Shown here: positions 51,532 to 62,240 of the stretch, one piece after another
How the letters are laid out: the number at the start of each line of letters is the position of its first letter
Position numbering within the stretch: position 1 is the first letter of the stretch
Source: Serratia liquefaciens ATCC 27592
GTDB taxonomy: Bacteria; Pseudomonadota; Gammaproteobacteria; Enterobacterales; Enterobacteriaceae
Direction: 5' to 3'
Assembly: GCF_000422085.1 (NCBI RefSeq)
Contig: NC_021741.1
Span: 434,001 to 498,000, forward strand
Length of the DNA: 64,000 nucleotides
Program-made: the position numbers and the translations under genes
Notes under the pieces: model-generated
What the model saw: only the letters and a program-made list of their open reading frames with translations
Told to the model about the DNA's origin: nothing
The model's database searches: none

Positions 51532-52650
51532 CTATTTAAAACTCGCCTCTTTCAGCTCTAACTTCACCATCAAAGTCTGGTTCAGCGCTTTCCCATCTAC
51601 CCCACTGTGTATCCGACGGTGGCAGGTAGGGCAGATGGCGCCAACCCACTGGGGGTGATCGGGGCCTTCATCGGCTAGGCGTTTTGTGTGGTGAGGCTCC
51701 AGGTAGGGTTCGCCATTCTTTTTCATGAACGGAGCCGGTTTATCGCATGACTCACAGATGCCATTGGCGCGTTGAAGTACGTATTTTTTCACGTCCTCGC
51801 TGCGTTTGAACCAAGAATTCTTGCTGTCACTTTCTTTACGCTGGCCCGTCATCATGGATGATTTTATGGCCTTGGCGCGTAGCTGCTCGAGCGTTTCTTT
51901 CTTTTGGTCTATTTCTGATGTAGTGGTGTCATTGTCAACGTCTTGAGCGGAATATACCCGGAATAAATTAAAAATGATCCCTTGCCTCATTTTTTTCTCG
52001 GTATCTAGACATTGGGTGTAATTCCATGAATCGCACTCAAACAATCCAACAAATTTTACGCCAGTACGTTTTTTATTATATTCAAATAAAAGTATATCCC
52101 TACCATTATCTTTATGGTCTCGGATGTGTTTATTACCGTTAGTAAACGCCATATCACCGTTTTGGCCTTCTCCCGTGTAGGAGAAGTGGTCGTCGGTAGA
52201 CCATCCATCTTTGTACCCATGAGTTTCGCCAATCTCACCAGTAAAAATGAAAATCACGGGGAATTCTTTTGGTGTCGATATTCCACCCTGCTCTTGTCCA
52301 CCGTAGAGGTTATGGAGGTCTTTACGCTTGTAAAGTTTACCTTTTTCTAATTTCTCCAGAGGGTGTGGTGTTTCAATCACCTCGAAGTCAAGGTTTTTAA
52401 ATGCTTGAATGACTGTTTCTAAATTAACATTGAATTTTATTTTATCTGATGGTTTTCCAAGCTTGAGAATATAATCTGCTGTGGCGATACCATTAATGTC
52501 GTACAGGGATTTATTATAACGGACCTTGTGTGTTCTTATTTTTTCAATTTTATTTTTCTTAAGGAAATCATCATAACCTTGATTATTATATTCGTTGATT
52601 GCATCTAAAACAGCATCTTTTGAAGATAACATTGCGATCTTAATAGCCAA
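51532..52650 (-). CDS. McrA-like HNH endonuclease (modification-dependent, ScoMcrA/SRA type)
   Basis: 372 aa. An N-terminal domain (MAIKIAMLSSKDAVLDAINEYNNQGYDDFLKKN) is followed by an SRA/YDG-like base-recognition region (LYGGQEQGGISTPKEFPVIFIFTGEIGE, YTGEGQNGDMAF, GNKHIRDHKDNGRDILLFE). The C-terminal HNH nuclease has CESCDKPAPF, EPHHTKRLADEGPDHP and CPTCHRRIHSG, with the HH pair and zinc Cys pairs visible. Such enzymes cleave DNA carrying modified cytosines and restrict phages or foreign methylated DNA. It is a lone gene at the edge of the leuX island with AT-rich codon use. Confidence 0.85.
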   Translation of the reverse strand: MAIKIAMLSSKDAVLDAINEYNNQGYDDFLKKNKIEKIRTHKVRYNKSLYDINGIATADYILKLGKPSDKIKFNVNLETVIQAFKNLDFEVIETPHPLEKLEKGKLYKRKDLHNLYGGQEQGGISTPKEFPVIFIFTGEIGETHGYKDGWSTDDHFSYTGEGQNGDMAFTNGNKHIRDHKDNGRDILLFEYNKKRTGVKFVGLFECDSWNYTQCLDTEKKMRQGIIFNLFRVYSAQDVDNDTTTSEIDQKKETLEQLRAKAIKSSMMTGQRKESDSKNSWFKRSEDVKKYVLQRANGICESCDKPAPFMKKNGEPYLEPHHTKRLADEGPDHPQWVGAICPTCHRRIHSGVDGKALNQTLMVKLELKEASFK

Positions 52651-52846
52651 AACATTTCCCTCATTGCAGAACGAATTCTGATCAATGCGTTTGCGTACTG
52701 CCAGCGGCCATGCGTCGTTATCCAGCAGTTAACTCATCGATTTATCGAATGCGTTAACTATGCCAGGCCACGGGGGAAATGCCTACCTTCGTGAATGTGT
52801 TTATCGTGATGTGTTAGTCAGATCTATGAGATTTACCGGAGTGATA

Positions 52847-52875
52847 AGAACGGTATAAAACTAATACCGTTCTTA
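52847..52875. terminator. Hairpin between the McrA-like gene and the small ORF
   Basis: AAGAACGGTAT-AAAACTA-ATACCGTTCTT is an 11-bp perfect stem. It lies downstream of the small minus-strand ORF ending at 52905. The rest of 52651-52904 shows no gene. Confidence 0.65.
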
Positions 52876-52904
52876 TTATTTATTTTGGTTTTTATTTTAA
52901 CTTA

Positions 52905-53099
52905 TCAGCTCTGACACTCCATCTCGCGCAGCGCGCGGCCATAGAGGTTACACAGTGCCGGTACTAAGTGAGCCGCCGCGTTGAGGTAGTGATTCAGCTG
53001 TTCCCACTGGGTGTCGTCGGATTGCGGGTTATTTTGCATAAGTTCACCGAACAGCAGCAGGCCGTGGCAGAATCCTTCGGCCTGTTCGGCTCGCAACAA
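52905..53099 (-). CDS. Small hypothetical protein
   Basis: 64 aa, MLRAEQAEGFCHGLLLFGELMQNNPQSDD... ending in GRALREMECQS. The only available start is TTG, just after a stop codon, with AAAGGCGA upstream. The composition is protein-like and GC-rich like core genes. It lies 25 bp after the phospho-beta-glucosidase gene in the same direction. I do not recognise the family; it could also be the end of a truncated gene. Confidence 0.45.
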   Translation of the reverse strand: MLRAEQAEGFCHGLLLFGELMQNNPQSDDTQWEQLNHYLNAAAHLVPALCNLYGRALREMECQS

Positions 53100-53124
53100 T
53101 CGCCTTTATCGCCCCCACCCCCCA

Positions 53125-54690
<1,566 letters not shown>

Positions 54691-54702
54691 AAAAATAGTG
54701 TG

Positions 54703-56145
54703 TTAATGGGTAGCGTTAGCGGTATTGGCCGCAGGCGCGGTTGTCGTTGGGGCCTCTTCGCTTTCCGGAATGTCTTCAAAGCCCAACAGCAGCGTGAGCA
54801 CGAATGACAGCACCACGGAAAGCACCATCACGCCGCCGACCCAGACAATGCTCATCGGGTTCGACGGGTCAAAGAACTGCACGCTGGTGAACAGACCGGG
54901 TGAGGCCATCGAATGGCTGGCTAATCCGCCAATGCCGGCGACGGCGCCGCAGATAAAGCCGCTGATCAGGCTAGCGATTAATGGGCGTTTGAGCCGCACC
55001 GCCACGCCGTACAGCGCCGGTTCGGAAATGCCCGCCACAATGGCGGAAGCGGCGGCGGCCAAGGCGGTCTGGCGCAGCTCGCGGTTCTTGGTTTTGAACG
55101 CCACCGCCAGCGAAGAGCCGCCGAGCGACAGGTTGGCGCCAATCTCCGAAGGCATCACCATGCCTTCTTTGCCGGTTTCGGCGATGGTCTGAATGATGGT
55201 CGGGGTGAAGACTCGGTGCATGCCGGTCATCACCAGCAGCGGCCAGATAGCCCCCATAATGGCGACGGAAAGCCAGCCCAAATAGCCATGCACGGTATAC
55301 ACCAGCGCCGAGATACCGCTGCCGATCCAGATGCCCAACGGGCCGATCAACACAATTGCGATCGGCGCGGCGATCAGCACAATCAGCATCGGCTTAAGGA
55401 AGTTCTTGGTCACCGCCGGGGTGATGCGATCGACCCATCGTTCGATATACGACAGGATCCAGGTCATCACCAGCGCCGGGATCACCGTGTAGGTATATTT
55501 CACCGCCGTCACCGGAATGTAGGCGAACTCCACCGCCTGGCCCTGCGCCGCCTTGGCCATTAAGTCGATAAAATTAGGGTGCAACAGCACACCGGCAATG
55601 GCGATCGCCAGCGACATGTTGGTTTTGAATTTGAGGGCGGCCGACGCGGCGACCATCACCGGCAGGAAGAAGAACGCGCCGTCGCCAATCACGTTGAGGA
55701 TGATCAGCGTCGACGAGCCTTTTTCGAACAGGCCAGCCATATCCAGCATCATCGCCAGCAGCTTCACCATCGAACCGCCGATGATGGCCGGGATCAGCGG
55801 CGACATGGTGCCGACCAGCGCGTCGAGGATCCCGGCGCCAATGCCTTTCAGGGTGATTTTGCGCTTTGCCGGTGCGGCCGCGGGGGCGTTACCCGGCATG
55901 CCGAGTGCCAGCACCGCCTGATAGGCTTTCGACACTTCGTTGCCGATGATCACCTGGCACTGCTCGCCGCTGTGCACCACGCCCATCACGCCGCTAATCG
56001 CTTTGAGTCTTGGCGTGTCGATCAGCGCCTTGTCTTTCACCACGAATCGCAGGCGGGTCATGCAGTGCGTAACGGCTTCGACGTTCGCGCGGCCGCCCAA
56101 CGCATCCACGATGGCGTGCGAGATCTCTGTGTAGTTCTTCGGCAT
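54703..56145 (-). CDS. ascF: Beta-glucoside PTS transporter, EIIBC
   Basis: 480 aa. The EIIB domain is N-terminal: EAVTHCMTRLRFVVKDK with the phosphorylated Cys near residue 28. The EIIC domain follows with about ten helices and GGSSLAVAFKTKNRELRQ and GISEPALYGVAVRLKRP, the sugar-site GITEP-type motif. There is no EIIA domain, so a separate EIIA-Glc is needed. Together with the GH1 gene and the divergent LacI-type regulator this is an asc-type operon for beta-glucosides (arbutin, salicin, cellobiose). Confidence 0.9.
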   Translation of the reverse strand: MPKNYTEISHAIVDALGGRANVEAVTHCMTRLRFVVKDKALIDTPRLKAISGVMGVVHSGEQCQVIIGNEVSKAYQAVLALGMPGNAPAAAPAKRKITLKGIGAGILDALVGTMSPLIPAIIGGSMVKLLAMMLDMAGLFEKGSSTLIILNVIGDGAFFFLPVMVAASAALKFKTNMSLAIAIAGVLLHPNFIDLMAKAAQGQAVEFAYIPVTAVKYTYTVIPALVMTWILSYIERWVDRITPAVTKNFLKPMLIVLIAAPIAIVLIGPLGIWIGSGISALVYTVHGYLGWLSVAIMGAIWPLLVMTGMHRVFTPTIIQTIAETGKEGMVMPSEIGANLSLGGSSLAVAFKTKNRELRQTALAAAASAIVAGISEPALYGVAVRLKRPLIASLISGFICGAVAGIGGLASHSMASPGLFTSVQFFDPSNPMSIVWVGGVMVLSVVLSFVLTLLLGFEDIPESEEAPTTTAPAANTANATH

Positions 56146-56238
56146 GGAATATCGTCTCTAAGATATGAATTCGGATTGCCCAAAGGCTCACTTTTACTGC
56201 CTGGGCGATCCGCCGTTCCATCTTAATGAAACGCCCAC

Positions 56239-56254
56239 AAGAAACCGGTTTCAC
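56239..56254. promoter_or_regulatory. AscG-type operator
   Basis: GAAACCGGTTTC (56241-56252) is a perfect palindrome, flanked as AAGAAACCGGTTTCAC. It matches the known AscG operator TGAAACCGGTTTCA almost exactly. It lies about 95 bp upstream of the PTS gene, in the gap shared with the regulator. Confidence 0.85.
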
Positions 56255-56428
56255 AAAATCATGCTGATCTGTTTTAACTCTGGCAAGAATTATGATTTTT
56301 TTGTTTTTCATTTCGTGAAGTCAGTCACTTTAAGGCTGGGGAGGGCGGCAACGGCAGGCGCGAAAACATTCCAAAGGCGGGGCGTCTTGGGTAGACTGCG
56401 CGGAACCCTGGATTTTGACGGCGCAGAG

Positions 56429-57451
56429 ATGGCAACAATACTTGAGGTGGCAAAAAGGGCCGGCGTTTCGAAAGCGACGGTGTCCCGCGTGTTATCCGGC
56501 AGCGGCTATGTGGGCCCGGAGAAGCGCGAACGGGTAGAGAAAGCCATCGCCGAGACCGGCTATCGGCCCAATCTGCTGGCGCGCAACCTCGCCACCAAAA
56601 CCACTCAGACCATCGGGTTGGTGGTCACCAACACGCTGTACAGCGGCAACTATTTCAGCGAGCTGATGTTCCAGTCGGCGCGCATCATGGAAGAGCACGG
56701 CCGCCAACTGATCCTGGCGGACGGCAAGCACACCGCCGAAGAAGAAAAGGCCGCCATTCAATTCCTGTTGGACCTGCGCTGCGACGGCGTGATCATCTAC
56801 CCGCGCTTTCTGTCGATCGCGGAAATGGACGAGATCATTTCCCAGCACAAACAGCCGATCCTGGTGATCAACCGTCGGTTAAGGCTGAACGACAGCTACT
56901 GCATCTTCAGCGATCAGCACGCCACCAGCGCGGCGGCGGTGGGGCACCTGATCGAACAGGGGCACCGCGATATCGCTTTCATCACCGGTTCGCTGGATTC
57001 GCCCACCGGGCTGGAGCGGCTTTCCGGCTATAAAGCCGCGTTGGCGGAGCAGGGTATTGCCGTCAATAGCGCCCTGATTGTCGAGGGGAAGTGGAATGCG
57101 CAAAGCGGCATGGCGGCGGTCGATGCGCTGCTTGCCAGCGGCAGCGCTTTCAGCGCCATTGTTGCCAGCAACGACGAAATGGCTATCGGCGCCATCAAGC
57201 GGTTGGCGGAGCGCCAAATCCCGGTGCCGTCCGCCGTTTCGGTGATTGGTTTTGATGACATCCCGCTGGCGCCTTATACCATCCCTTCGCTCTCCAGCAT
57301 GAAAATGCCGGTAACCGACATGATCAAGGAAACCATCAATCGGCTGGTGTCGATGCTGGATGGCGGCGAGCTGAGCAAGCGCCCCACCTTCCCGGCCAGC
57401 CTGATCCTGCGGGATTCGGTAGCGGGGGGGCCTTATTTTCAGAAGGGGTAA
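56429..57451 (+). CDS. ascG: LacI-family repressor of the asc operon
   Basis: 340 aa. HTH: MATILEVAKRAGVSKATVSRVLSGSGYVGPEKRERV. The periplasmic-binding-like sensor domain follows (GLVVTNTLYSGNYFSELM; IVASNDEMAIGAIK; VSVIGFDDIPLAPY). It is divergent from the PTS-glucosidase operon with the AscG-type palindrome between them. The frame is open to 56165 but the HTH start at 56429 fixes the true N-terminus; GGCGCAGAG lies upstream. Confidence 0.9.
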   Translation: MATILEVAKRAGVSKATVSRVLSGSGYVGPEKRERVEKAIAETGYRPNLLARNLATKTTQTIGLVVTNTLYSGNYFSELMFQSARIMEEHGRQLILADGKHTAEEEKAAIQFLLDLRCDGVIIYPRFLSIAEMDEIISQHKQPILVINRRLRLNDSYCIFSDQHATSAAAVGHLIEQGHRDIAFITGSLDSPTGLERLSGYKAALAEQGIAVNSALIVEGKWNAQSGMAAVDALLASGSAFSAIVASNDEMAIGAIKRLAERQIPVPSAVSVIGFDDIPLAPYTIPSLSSMKMPVTDMIKETINRLVSMLDGGELSKRPTFPASLILRDSVAGGPYFQKG

Positions 57452-57468
57452 GGGGGAGGCGGGTTTTA

Positions 57469-58197
57469 TTATTTCCCACGGTACGTCATATAAATTTTTT
57501 GAATTTCAGGATCATCCAGACTGCCGTAGGAGATATTTTCTTTATCTAAGCCATCCAGCCCTTTTATCCCTCCGATGATGGTCGGCCAGTCATCACGGCT
57601 TGATATGTCGACGACAAAAGGCTGCAGATAATGGTCAAGATGTCTCTGAGAAGGGGCGTTTATCTCGTCAGTCAAAGCCTGGAGATAGTCATTTTTATTG
57701 CTCTCTGGCCAGTTAATGGTGAATCCAGCACGGAAGCTGAGTTCCATAAACACCAGCAAAATAGTACGGCCATTGCCGTCAAGAAAGGGATGCGCAAAAG
57801 CCAATAATCCCATAACCTCCCCTGGCCGTTCCCTGAAGCGTTCCTTGTCCACTGCGAGTCGCAGTGCATAATCAACGGCCAGACGAATAGAATCAGGTCG
57901 CTCAAAGACAGTATGGCGCGAATTTTTCTCTGAGCCTTTGAAGACGGCCAGATGAGGAACTAGTTCATTTCGATCCTTTCCCGCCCAAGGATAGAAGTCA
58001 GAGAAAAGAATTTCGTGAACTTTAAGAACAGACGAGTAGTTGATGTGCTTTGTTTGGGCGAGATAACTGAGGGCATCTTCGATACTTAATTCGAAAGAGA
58101 GATGTTCAGACTTTTTTATTTCAGCCGGTTCTTTGAGGTGCAGGGTATTCTGAAGATAGCCAGCAGCATCAAAGTCGCCGAACGGGTCAAAAATCAT
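57469..58197 (-). CDS. Fic-domain protein (probable AMP transferase toxin)
   Basis: 242 aa. The Fic active-site motif is FAHPFLDGNGRTI (HPFxDGNGR, residues about 133-143), intact. A flap region YPWAGKDRNELV lies upstream. Fic enzymes usually AMPylate a target such as gyrase or topoisomerase IV. The gene overlaps a small gene directly upstream by 4 nt, the expected toxin/antitoxin order for class I Fic systems. GC content is lower than in the flanking core genes. Confidence 0.88.
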   Translation of the reverse strand: MIFDPFGDFDAAGYLQNTLHLKEPAEIKKSEHLSFELSIEDALSYLAQTKHINYSSVLKVHEILFSDFYPWAGKDRNELVPHLAVFKGSEKNSRHTVFERPDSIRLAVDYALRLAVDKERFRERPGEVMGLLAFAHPFLDGNGRTILLVFMELSFRAGFTINWPESNKNDYLQALTDEINAPSQRHLDHYLQPFVVDISSRDDWPTIIGGIKGLDGLDKENISYGSLDDPEIQKIYMTYRGK

Positions 58198-58457
58198 GTT
58201 GTTAATTTCTTGCGGGCATTCCTTTGTTCAAGGAAGTAACGACCCTGAAGGCTAAGTATTTCAGACTTGGTAAGCACACCTTTGCGTTTAAGATTAACCA
58301 TGAGTTGTTCAACGTCATCCAATTCGACGGTGTCGTCAGCCAGACCAGTAATGGCAACCGCCATACGGCTAATGCCGTCGCGGTAATCTGTAATTTCATG
58401 ATCTTTTGCGAGTTTATGGACATAACGTGCAACACTAACGAGAGATCTTTGCGGCAT
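58194..58457 (-). CDS. Putative Fic antitoxin
   Basis: 87 aa. It precedes the Fic gene and overlaps it by 4 nt. A candidate inhibitory motif TDYRDG fits the [S/T]xxx[E/D][G/N] consensus of Fic antitoxins. The start at 58457 (MPQRSLVSVARYVHK) has GAGGATGCC upstream and is preferred to ATG 58475. The size is larger than VbhA- or YhfG-type antitoxins, and I do not recognise the family otherwise; the role is inferred from position and motif. Confidence 0.65.
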   Translation of the reverse strand: MPQRSLVSVARYVHKLAKDHEITDYRDGISRMAVAITGLADDTVELDDVEQLMVNLKRKGVLTKSEILSLQGRYFLEQRNARKKLTT

Positions 58458-58568
58458 TTTGGCATCCTCAGTCATTGCTCATATTTTAGCATGCCACTGC
58501 TGTTCTGTCTTCGCAGCGCAACCTATGATGGCACTTCAGACTGCGCCACTTACCTCGAAAGGACTCTA

Positions 58569-59531
58569 TCAACCCAACTCGGCAAACCTTGCCCGGATCT
58601 CCTCCTCCGGCAAATCTACGCCAATAAACACCAAGGTGCTGCGGCGCTCTTCCTCCGGCAGCCACTCGCGATCCCAGTCGGCGTTATACAGCCGTTGTAC
58701 GCCCTGGAATAACAGCCGGCGCGGCTCGTCCTTGATCGACAAAATGCCCTTATAACGCAGCAGGCTGTCGGCGTATTCCAGCAGCAGGCCCTCCATTACT
58801 TCGGAAATCTGCATCAGCTCCAGCGGTTGGTCGTGGTACACCACGATCGAACCAATGTTGTTTTGCGCTTGCGGAATGCGGCGGAACAGCGGCGTCGGCG
58901 GCGTTAGGGTCAGCTTGTCGTTCAGCACAAAGCCTTCGATGTCGAACAGTACGCTGAGATCGATATCGCCGTGCGTCACTTTATACACCGGTGCGCGGGC
59001 GTTCATCTGCTGCAGGCGTTGGATCAGCGCTTCGCAGTCCGGTGCCACGTCGGTTTTGGTCAGCAGAATGCGGTCGGCGTAGCCCACCTGCGCCTGCGCG
59101 ATGCTGAACTGGGTCAGTTGTTGGTCGGCATGTGCGGCGTCTACCAGGGTGATGATGCCGTCCAGCAGGAAGCGTTCGCAGAGGATCTCGTGCGAGAAAA
59201 AGGTCTGGGTGATTGGGCCGGGATCGGCCATGCCGGTGCATTCGATGATCAATCGATCGAACGCCAACTGGCCCTGGTCTACGCCGTCCAGCAAGTCCAG
59301 CAGCGCATCGGCCAGTTCGTTGGATTTGCTGCAGCAGATGCAGCCGTTGCTCAGGGTGGTGATGCGGCTGGCACGGTCGCCAATCAGCGCATTGTCGATC
59401 GGCACTTCGCCGAATTCGTTTTCGATTACCGCAATCTTGTAGCCGTGCTCGGCGTTGAGAATATGGCGTAGCAGAGTGGTTTTACCGGCGCCCAAAAAGC
59501 CGGTCAGAATGGTGACTGCGATGGGTTTCAT
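58569..59531 (-). CDS. yjiA: G3E GTPase YjiA (COG0523/CobW family)
   Basis: 320 aa. P-loop TGFLGAGKTTLLRHIL, the CxCC metal motif NGCICCSKSNELADAL, and the guanine motif LTKTDV. COG0523 proteins handle transition metals (Zn, Co, Ni) or serve as metallochaperones. It follows yjiX and btsT as in E. coli, with 12 bp to yjiX. Confidence 0.94.
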   Translation of the reverse strand: MKPIAVTILTGFLGAGKTTLLRHILNAEHGYKIAVIENEFGEVPIDNALIGDRASRITTLSNGCICCSKSNELADALLDLLDGVDQGQLAFDRLIIECTGMADPGPITQTFFSHEILCERFLLDGIITLVDAAHADQQLTQFSIAQAQVGYADRILLTKTDVAPDCEALIQRLQQMNARAPVYKVTHGDIDLSVLFDIEGFVLNDKLTLTPPTPLFRRIPQAQNNIGSIVVYHDQPLELMQISEVMEGLLLEYADSLLRYKGILSIKDEPRRLLFQGVQRLYNADWDREWLPEEERRSTLVFIGVDLPEEEIRARFAELG

Positions 59532-59543
59532 TACGGGTCCTTA

Positions 59544-59747
59544 TTAACAGCAGCGCATGCCGCCTTTGCCGTCCCCACCGTAGCGGGCCTGCTGGCGTTC
59601 GCGGAAAAACTCTTTATAGGTCATCACCGGTTTGTCCGGGTGGTTGTCTTTCATGTGCTGGACGTAGGTATCGTAGTCGGGCACGCCCACTAACATGCGC
59701 GCTGCCTGACCGAGGTATTTCCCCGCCTGGCCGAGATTTCCGAACAT
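59544..59747 (-). CDS. yjiX: YbdD/YjiX-family small protein
   Basis: 67 aa, [38 protein letters not shown]..., ending in GGMRCC. It is always encoded beside CstA/BtsT-type carbon-starvation transporters and may assist transport. It lies 67 bp after btsT, with a stable hairpin in the gap. Confidence 0.95.
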   Translation of the reverse strand: MFGNLGQAGKYLGQAARMLVGVPDYDTYVQHMKDNHPDKPVMTYKEFFRERQQARYGGDGKGGMRCC

Positions 59748-59766
59748 CGCCTTCTCCCCAAAAAAT

Positions 59767-59801
59767 TACCCTGCATAACAGCTTTCATTATGCAGGGTAT
59801 T
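59767..59801 (-). terminator. Hairpin between btsT and yjiX
   Basis: TACCCTGCATAA...TTATGCAGGGTA is a 12-bp perfect stem with an 11-nt loop; the minus strand then reads TTTTTTGGGG after a few bases. It could partly terminate btsT transcription and lower yjiX-yjiA expression. Confidence 0.7.
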
Positions 59802-59814
59802 CGTTAAATCACCA

Positions 59815-61995
59815 TCAGTGCTGCGGTGAAACTTTGACGTCCCCCTCAGTTACGCCGTTGGAGGGCGCTTCTTCAGGCACCGGCACGTACGGCGTTTCCT
59901 GGTCGCTGCGGTTCGGGTTTTTATGCGCCGCCATGGCGGTTTTCACCCCGTATAAGATGATGCTGTACACCACCAGCAGGAACAGAATGCTCAGCCCGGC
60001 GTTGGTGTAGTTGTTCACCACGATATGGTTCATGTTAGCCACTTGCTGAGCGGTCAGCTCGGCACCGCCTTCGGCGATTTTGCGCTTGTACTCACCGGCC
60101 TGGAAGAAGAAGCCTTCCAACTGAGGATTGTCGCTGAACAGCTTCAGACCCAGGGCGTAAGTGGTACAAATCAGCAGCCATACCGCCGGCAGCACGGTGA
60201 CCCAAATGTATTGGGTGCGCTTCATCTTAATCAGCACCACGGTACCCAACACCAGCGCCACGGCGGCCAGCATCTGGTTGGAGATGCCGAACAGCGGCCA
60301 CAGGCTCTTCACGCCGCCGAGCGGATCGACCACCCCTTGATACAACAGGTAACCCCACAGGCCCACGCAGCCGGCGGTGCCGACAATACCGGCGACCAGC
60401 GAGTCGGTTTTTTTCAGGAACGGCACGAAGTTGCCCAACAGGTCCTGCAGCATAAAGCGGCCGGAACGGGTACCGGCATCCAGCGCGGTCAGAATAAACA
60501 GTGCTTCAAACAGAATACCGAAGTGGTACCAGAAGCCCATGTTGGCACCAGGAATGATCTGGTGGAATACGTGGGCGATACCCACTGCCAGCGTAGGTGC
60601 GCCACCGGCGCGGTTCAGCACCGAAGGTTCGCCGATGTCCTTGGCGGTCTGCAGGATCTGTTCCGGGCTGATGACAAAGCCCCATGAGCTGACGGTCGCC
60701 GCCGCGTGGGCGGTCACATCTTTCAGTGACGCCATGATCATCGGCGCATCTTCGGTACCCAAACGGTGCAGGTCAGGCATGGTGATGCCCAGTGCTGCCG
60801 GCGGGGTGTTCATGGCGAAGTACAGGCCCGGCTCGATAATCGAAGCCGCCACCAACGCCATGATGGCCACGAAGGACTCCATCAGCATCGCGCCGTAACC
60901 GATAAAGCGCGCGTCTTTTTCATTGGCCAGCAGCTTCGGTGTGGTGCCGGAGGCGATCAACGCATGGAAGCCGGACACGGCGCCACAGGCGATGGTAATG
61001 AACAGGAACGGGAACACCGAGCCTTTCCACACCGGGCCTGTCCCGTCGACAAACTGGGTGATCGCCGGCATTTTCAGCTCAGGGTTGAGGATCACGATGC
61101 CAATCGCCAGCCCGACGATAACGCCAATTTTCAGGAAGGTCGCCAGATAGTCGCGCGGCGCCAGGATCAGCCAGACCGGCAGCAGGGCGGAAACGAACGC
61201 ATAACCAATCAGCGTATAGGTGATGGTGGTGTCTTTAAAGGTCAGCGCCGGGCCCCAGTACGGATCGTGGGCAATCACGCCGCCGAACCAGATGGAAGCT
61301 ACCAGCAGCACTATGCCAATGATCGACACTTCGCCCACCCGTCCCGGACGCAGGAAGCGCATGTAAACGCCCATAAACAGGGCAATCGGCACGGTGGAAC
61401 AGACGGTGAACACGCCCCACGGGCTTTCCGCCAGCGCTTTCACCACGATCAGGGCCAGCACCGCCAGGATGATGATCATGATCAGGAAGCAGCCAAACAG
61501 CGCGATGGTCCCCGGTATCGGGCCCATTTCCTTTTTGATGATCTCGCCAAGCGAAGCGCCGTTGCGGCGCGAGGAAATGAACAGCACCATAAAGTCCTGC
61601 ACCGCCCCCGCCAGCACCACTCCGCCCAGTAGCCACAGCGTGCCGGGCAGGTAGCCGACCTGCGCTGCCAGCACCGGGCCCACCAGCGGGCCAGCCCCGG
61701 CAATGGCGGCGAAGTGGTGGCCGAACAGCACGTTTTTGTTGGTTGGCACGTAGTTCAGGCCGTCGTTATTGACCACCGCCGGCGTCGCGCGGAAGGCGTC
61801 CAGCTTCATCACCTTGGTGGCGATGTACAGGCTGTAATAACGGTAAGCCACCAGATACACCGCCACCGAGGCGACGATGATCCACAGCGCGCTGATGTGT
61901 TCGCCACGGCGCAGCGCAACCACGCCCAGGCAGGACGCGCCGAGTATTCCCAGCAGCATCCAGGGTATGTGTTTTAAAATCCCCTCTCTGTTCAT
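59815..61995 (-). CDS. btsT: Pyruvate/H+ symporter BtsT (CstA family)
   Basis: 726 aa with many hydrophobic segments. LGVVALRRGEHISALWIIVASV, GLNYVPTNKNVLFGHHFAAIAGAGPLVGPVLAAQ and LLGNFVPFLKKTDS follow E. coli BtsT closely, and the order btsT-yjiX-yjiA agrees. BtsT imports pyruvate and is induced by the BtsS/BtsR two-component system. That operator was not located with confidence in the 245-bp upstream gap (61996-62240). Confidence 0.95.
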   Translation of the reverse strand: MNREGILKHIPWMLLGILGASCLGVVALRRGEHISALWIIVASVAVYLVAYRYYSLYIATKVMKLDAFRATPAVVNNDGLNYVPTNKNVLFGHHFAAIAGAGPLVGPVLAAQVGYLPGTLWLLGGVVLAGAVQDFMVLFISSRRNGASLGEIIKKEMGPIPGTIALFGCFLIMIIILAVLALIVVKALAESPWGVFTVCSTVPIALFMGVYMRFLRPGRVGEVSIIGIVLLVASIWFGGVIAHDPYWGPALTFKDTTITYTLIGYAFVSALLPVWLILAPRDYLATFLKIGVIVGLAIGIVILNPELKMPAITQFVDGTGPVWKGSVFPFLFITIACGAVSGFHALIASGTTPKLLANEKDARFIGYGAMLMESFVAIMALVAASIIEPGLYFAMNTPPAALGITMPDLHRLGTEDAPMIMASLKDVTAHAAATVSSWGFVISPEQILQTAKDIGEPSVLNRAGGAPTLAVGIAHVFHQIIPGANMGFWYHFGILFEALFILTALDAGTRSGRFMLQDLLGNFVPFLKKTDSLVAGIVGTAGCVGLWGYLLYQGVVDPLGGVKSLWPLFGISNQMLAAVALVLGTVVLIKMKRTQYIWVTVLPAVWLLICTTYALGLKLFSDNPQLEGFFFQAGEYKRKIAEGGAELTAQQVANMNHIVVNNYTNAGLSILFLLVVYSIILYGVKTAMAAHKNPNRSDQETPYVPVPEEAPSNGVTEGDVKVSPQH

Positions 61996-62240
61996 TGAGG
62001 TGTCCTTAGTTCAAATCTGCAAAATGAGTGAGTTAACCCGCTTATAAGATGTTTCAGGCACGCGGCCCGGTGCGGATAACGTTCGGGTATAGGTTTAGGA
62101 ACAGCTCATCATTGCGGGTTGGGGCTGGGGAAGACATGCGAATTTCAGTCAACGGTGCTATAGGGTGCCGAACGGTTGAAATCCCGGGGTGAGCGGTTGG
62201 GCGTTGCAGGGGGAGTGGCAACGCCCCACCGAGGGGCGGG

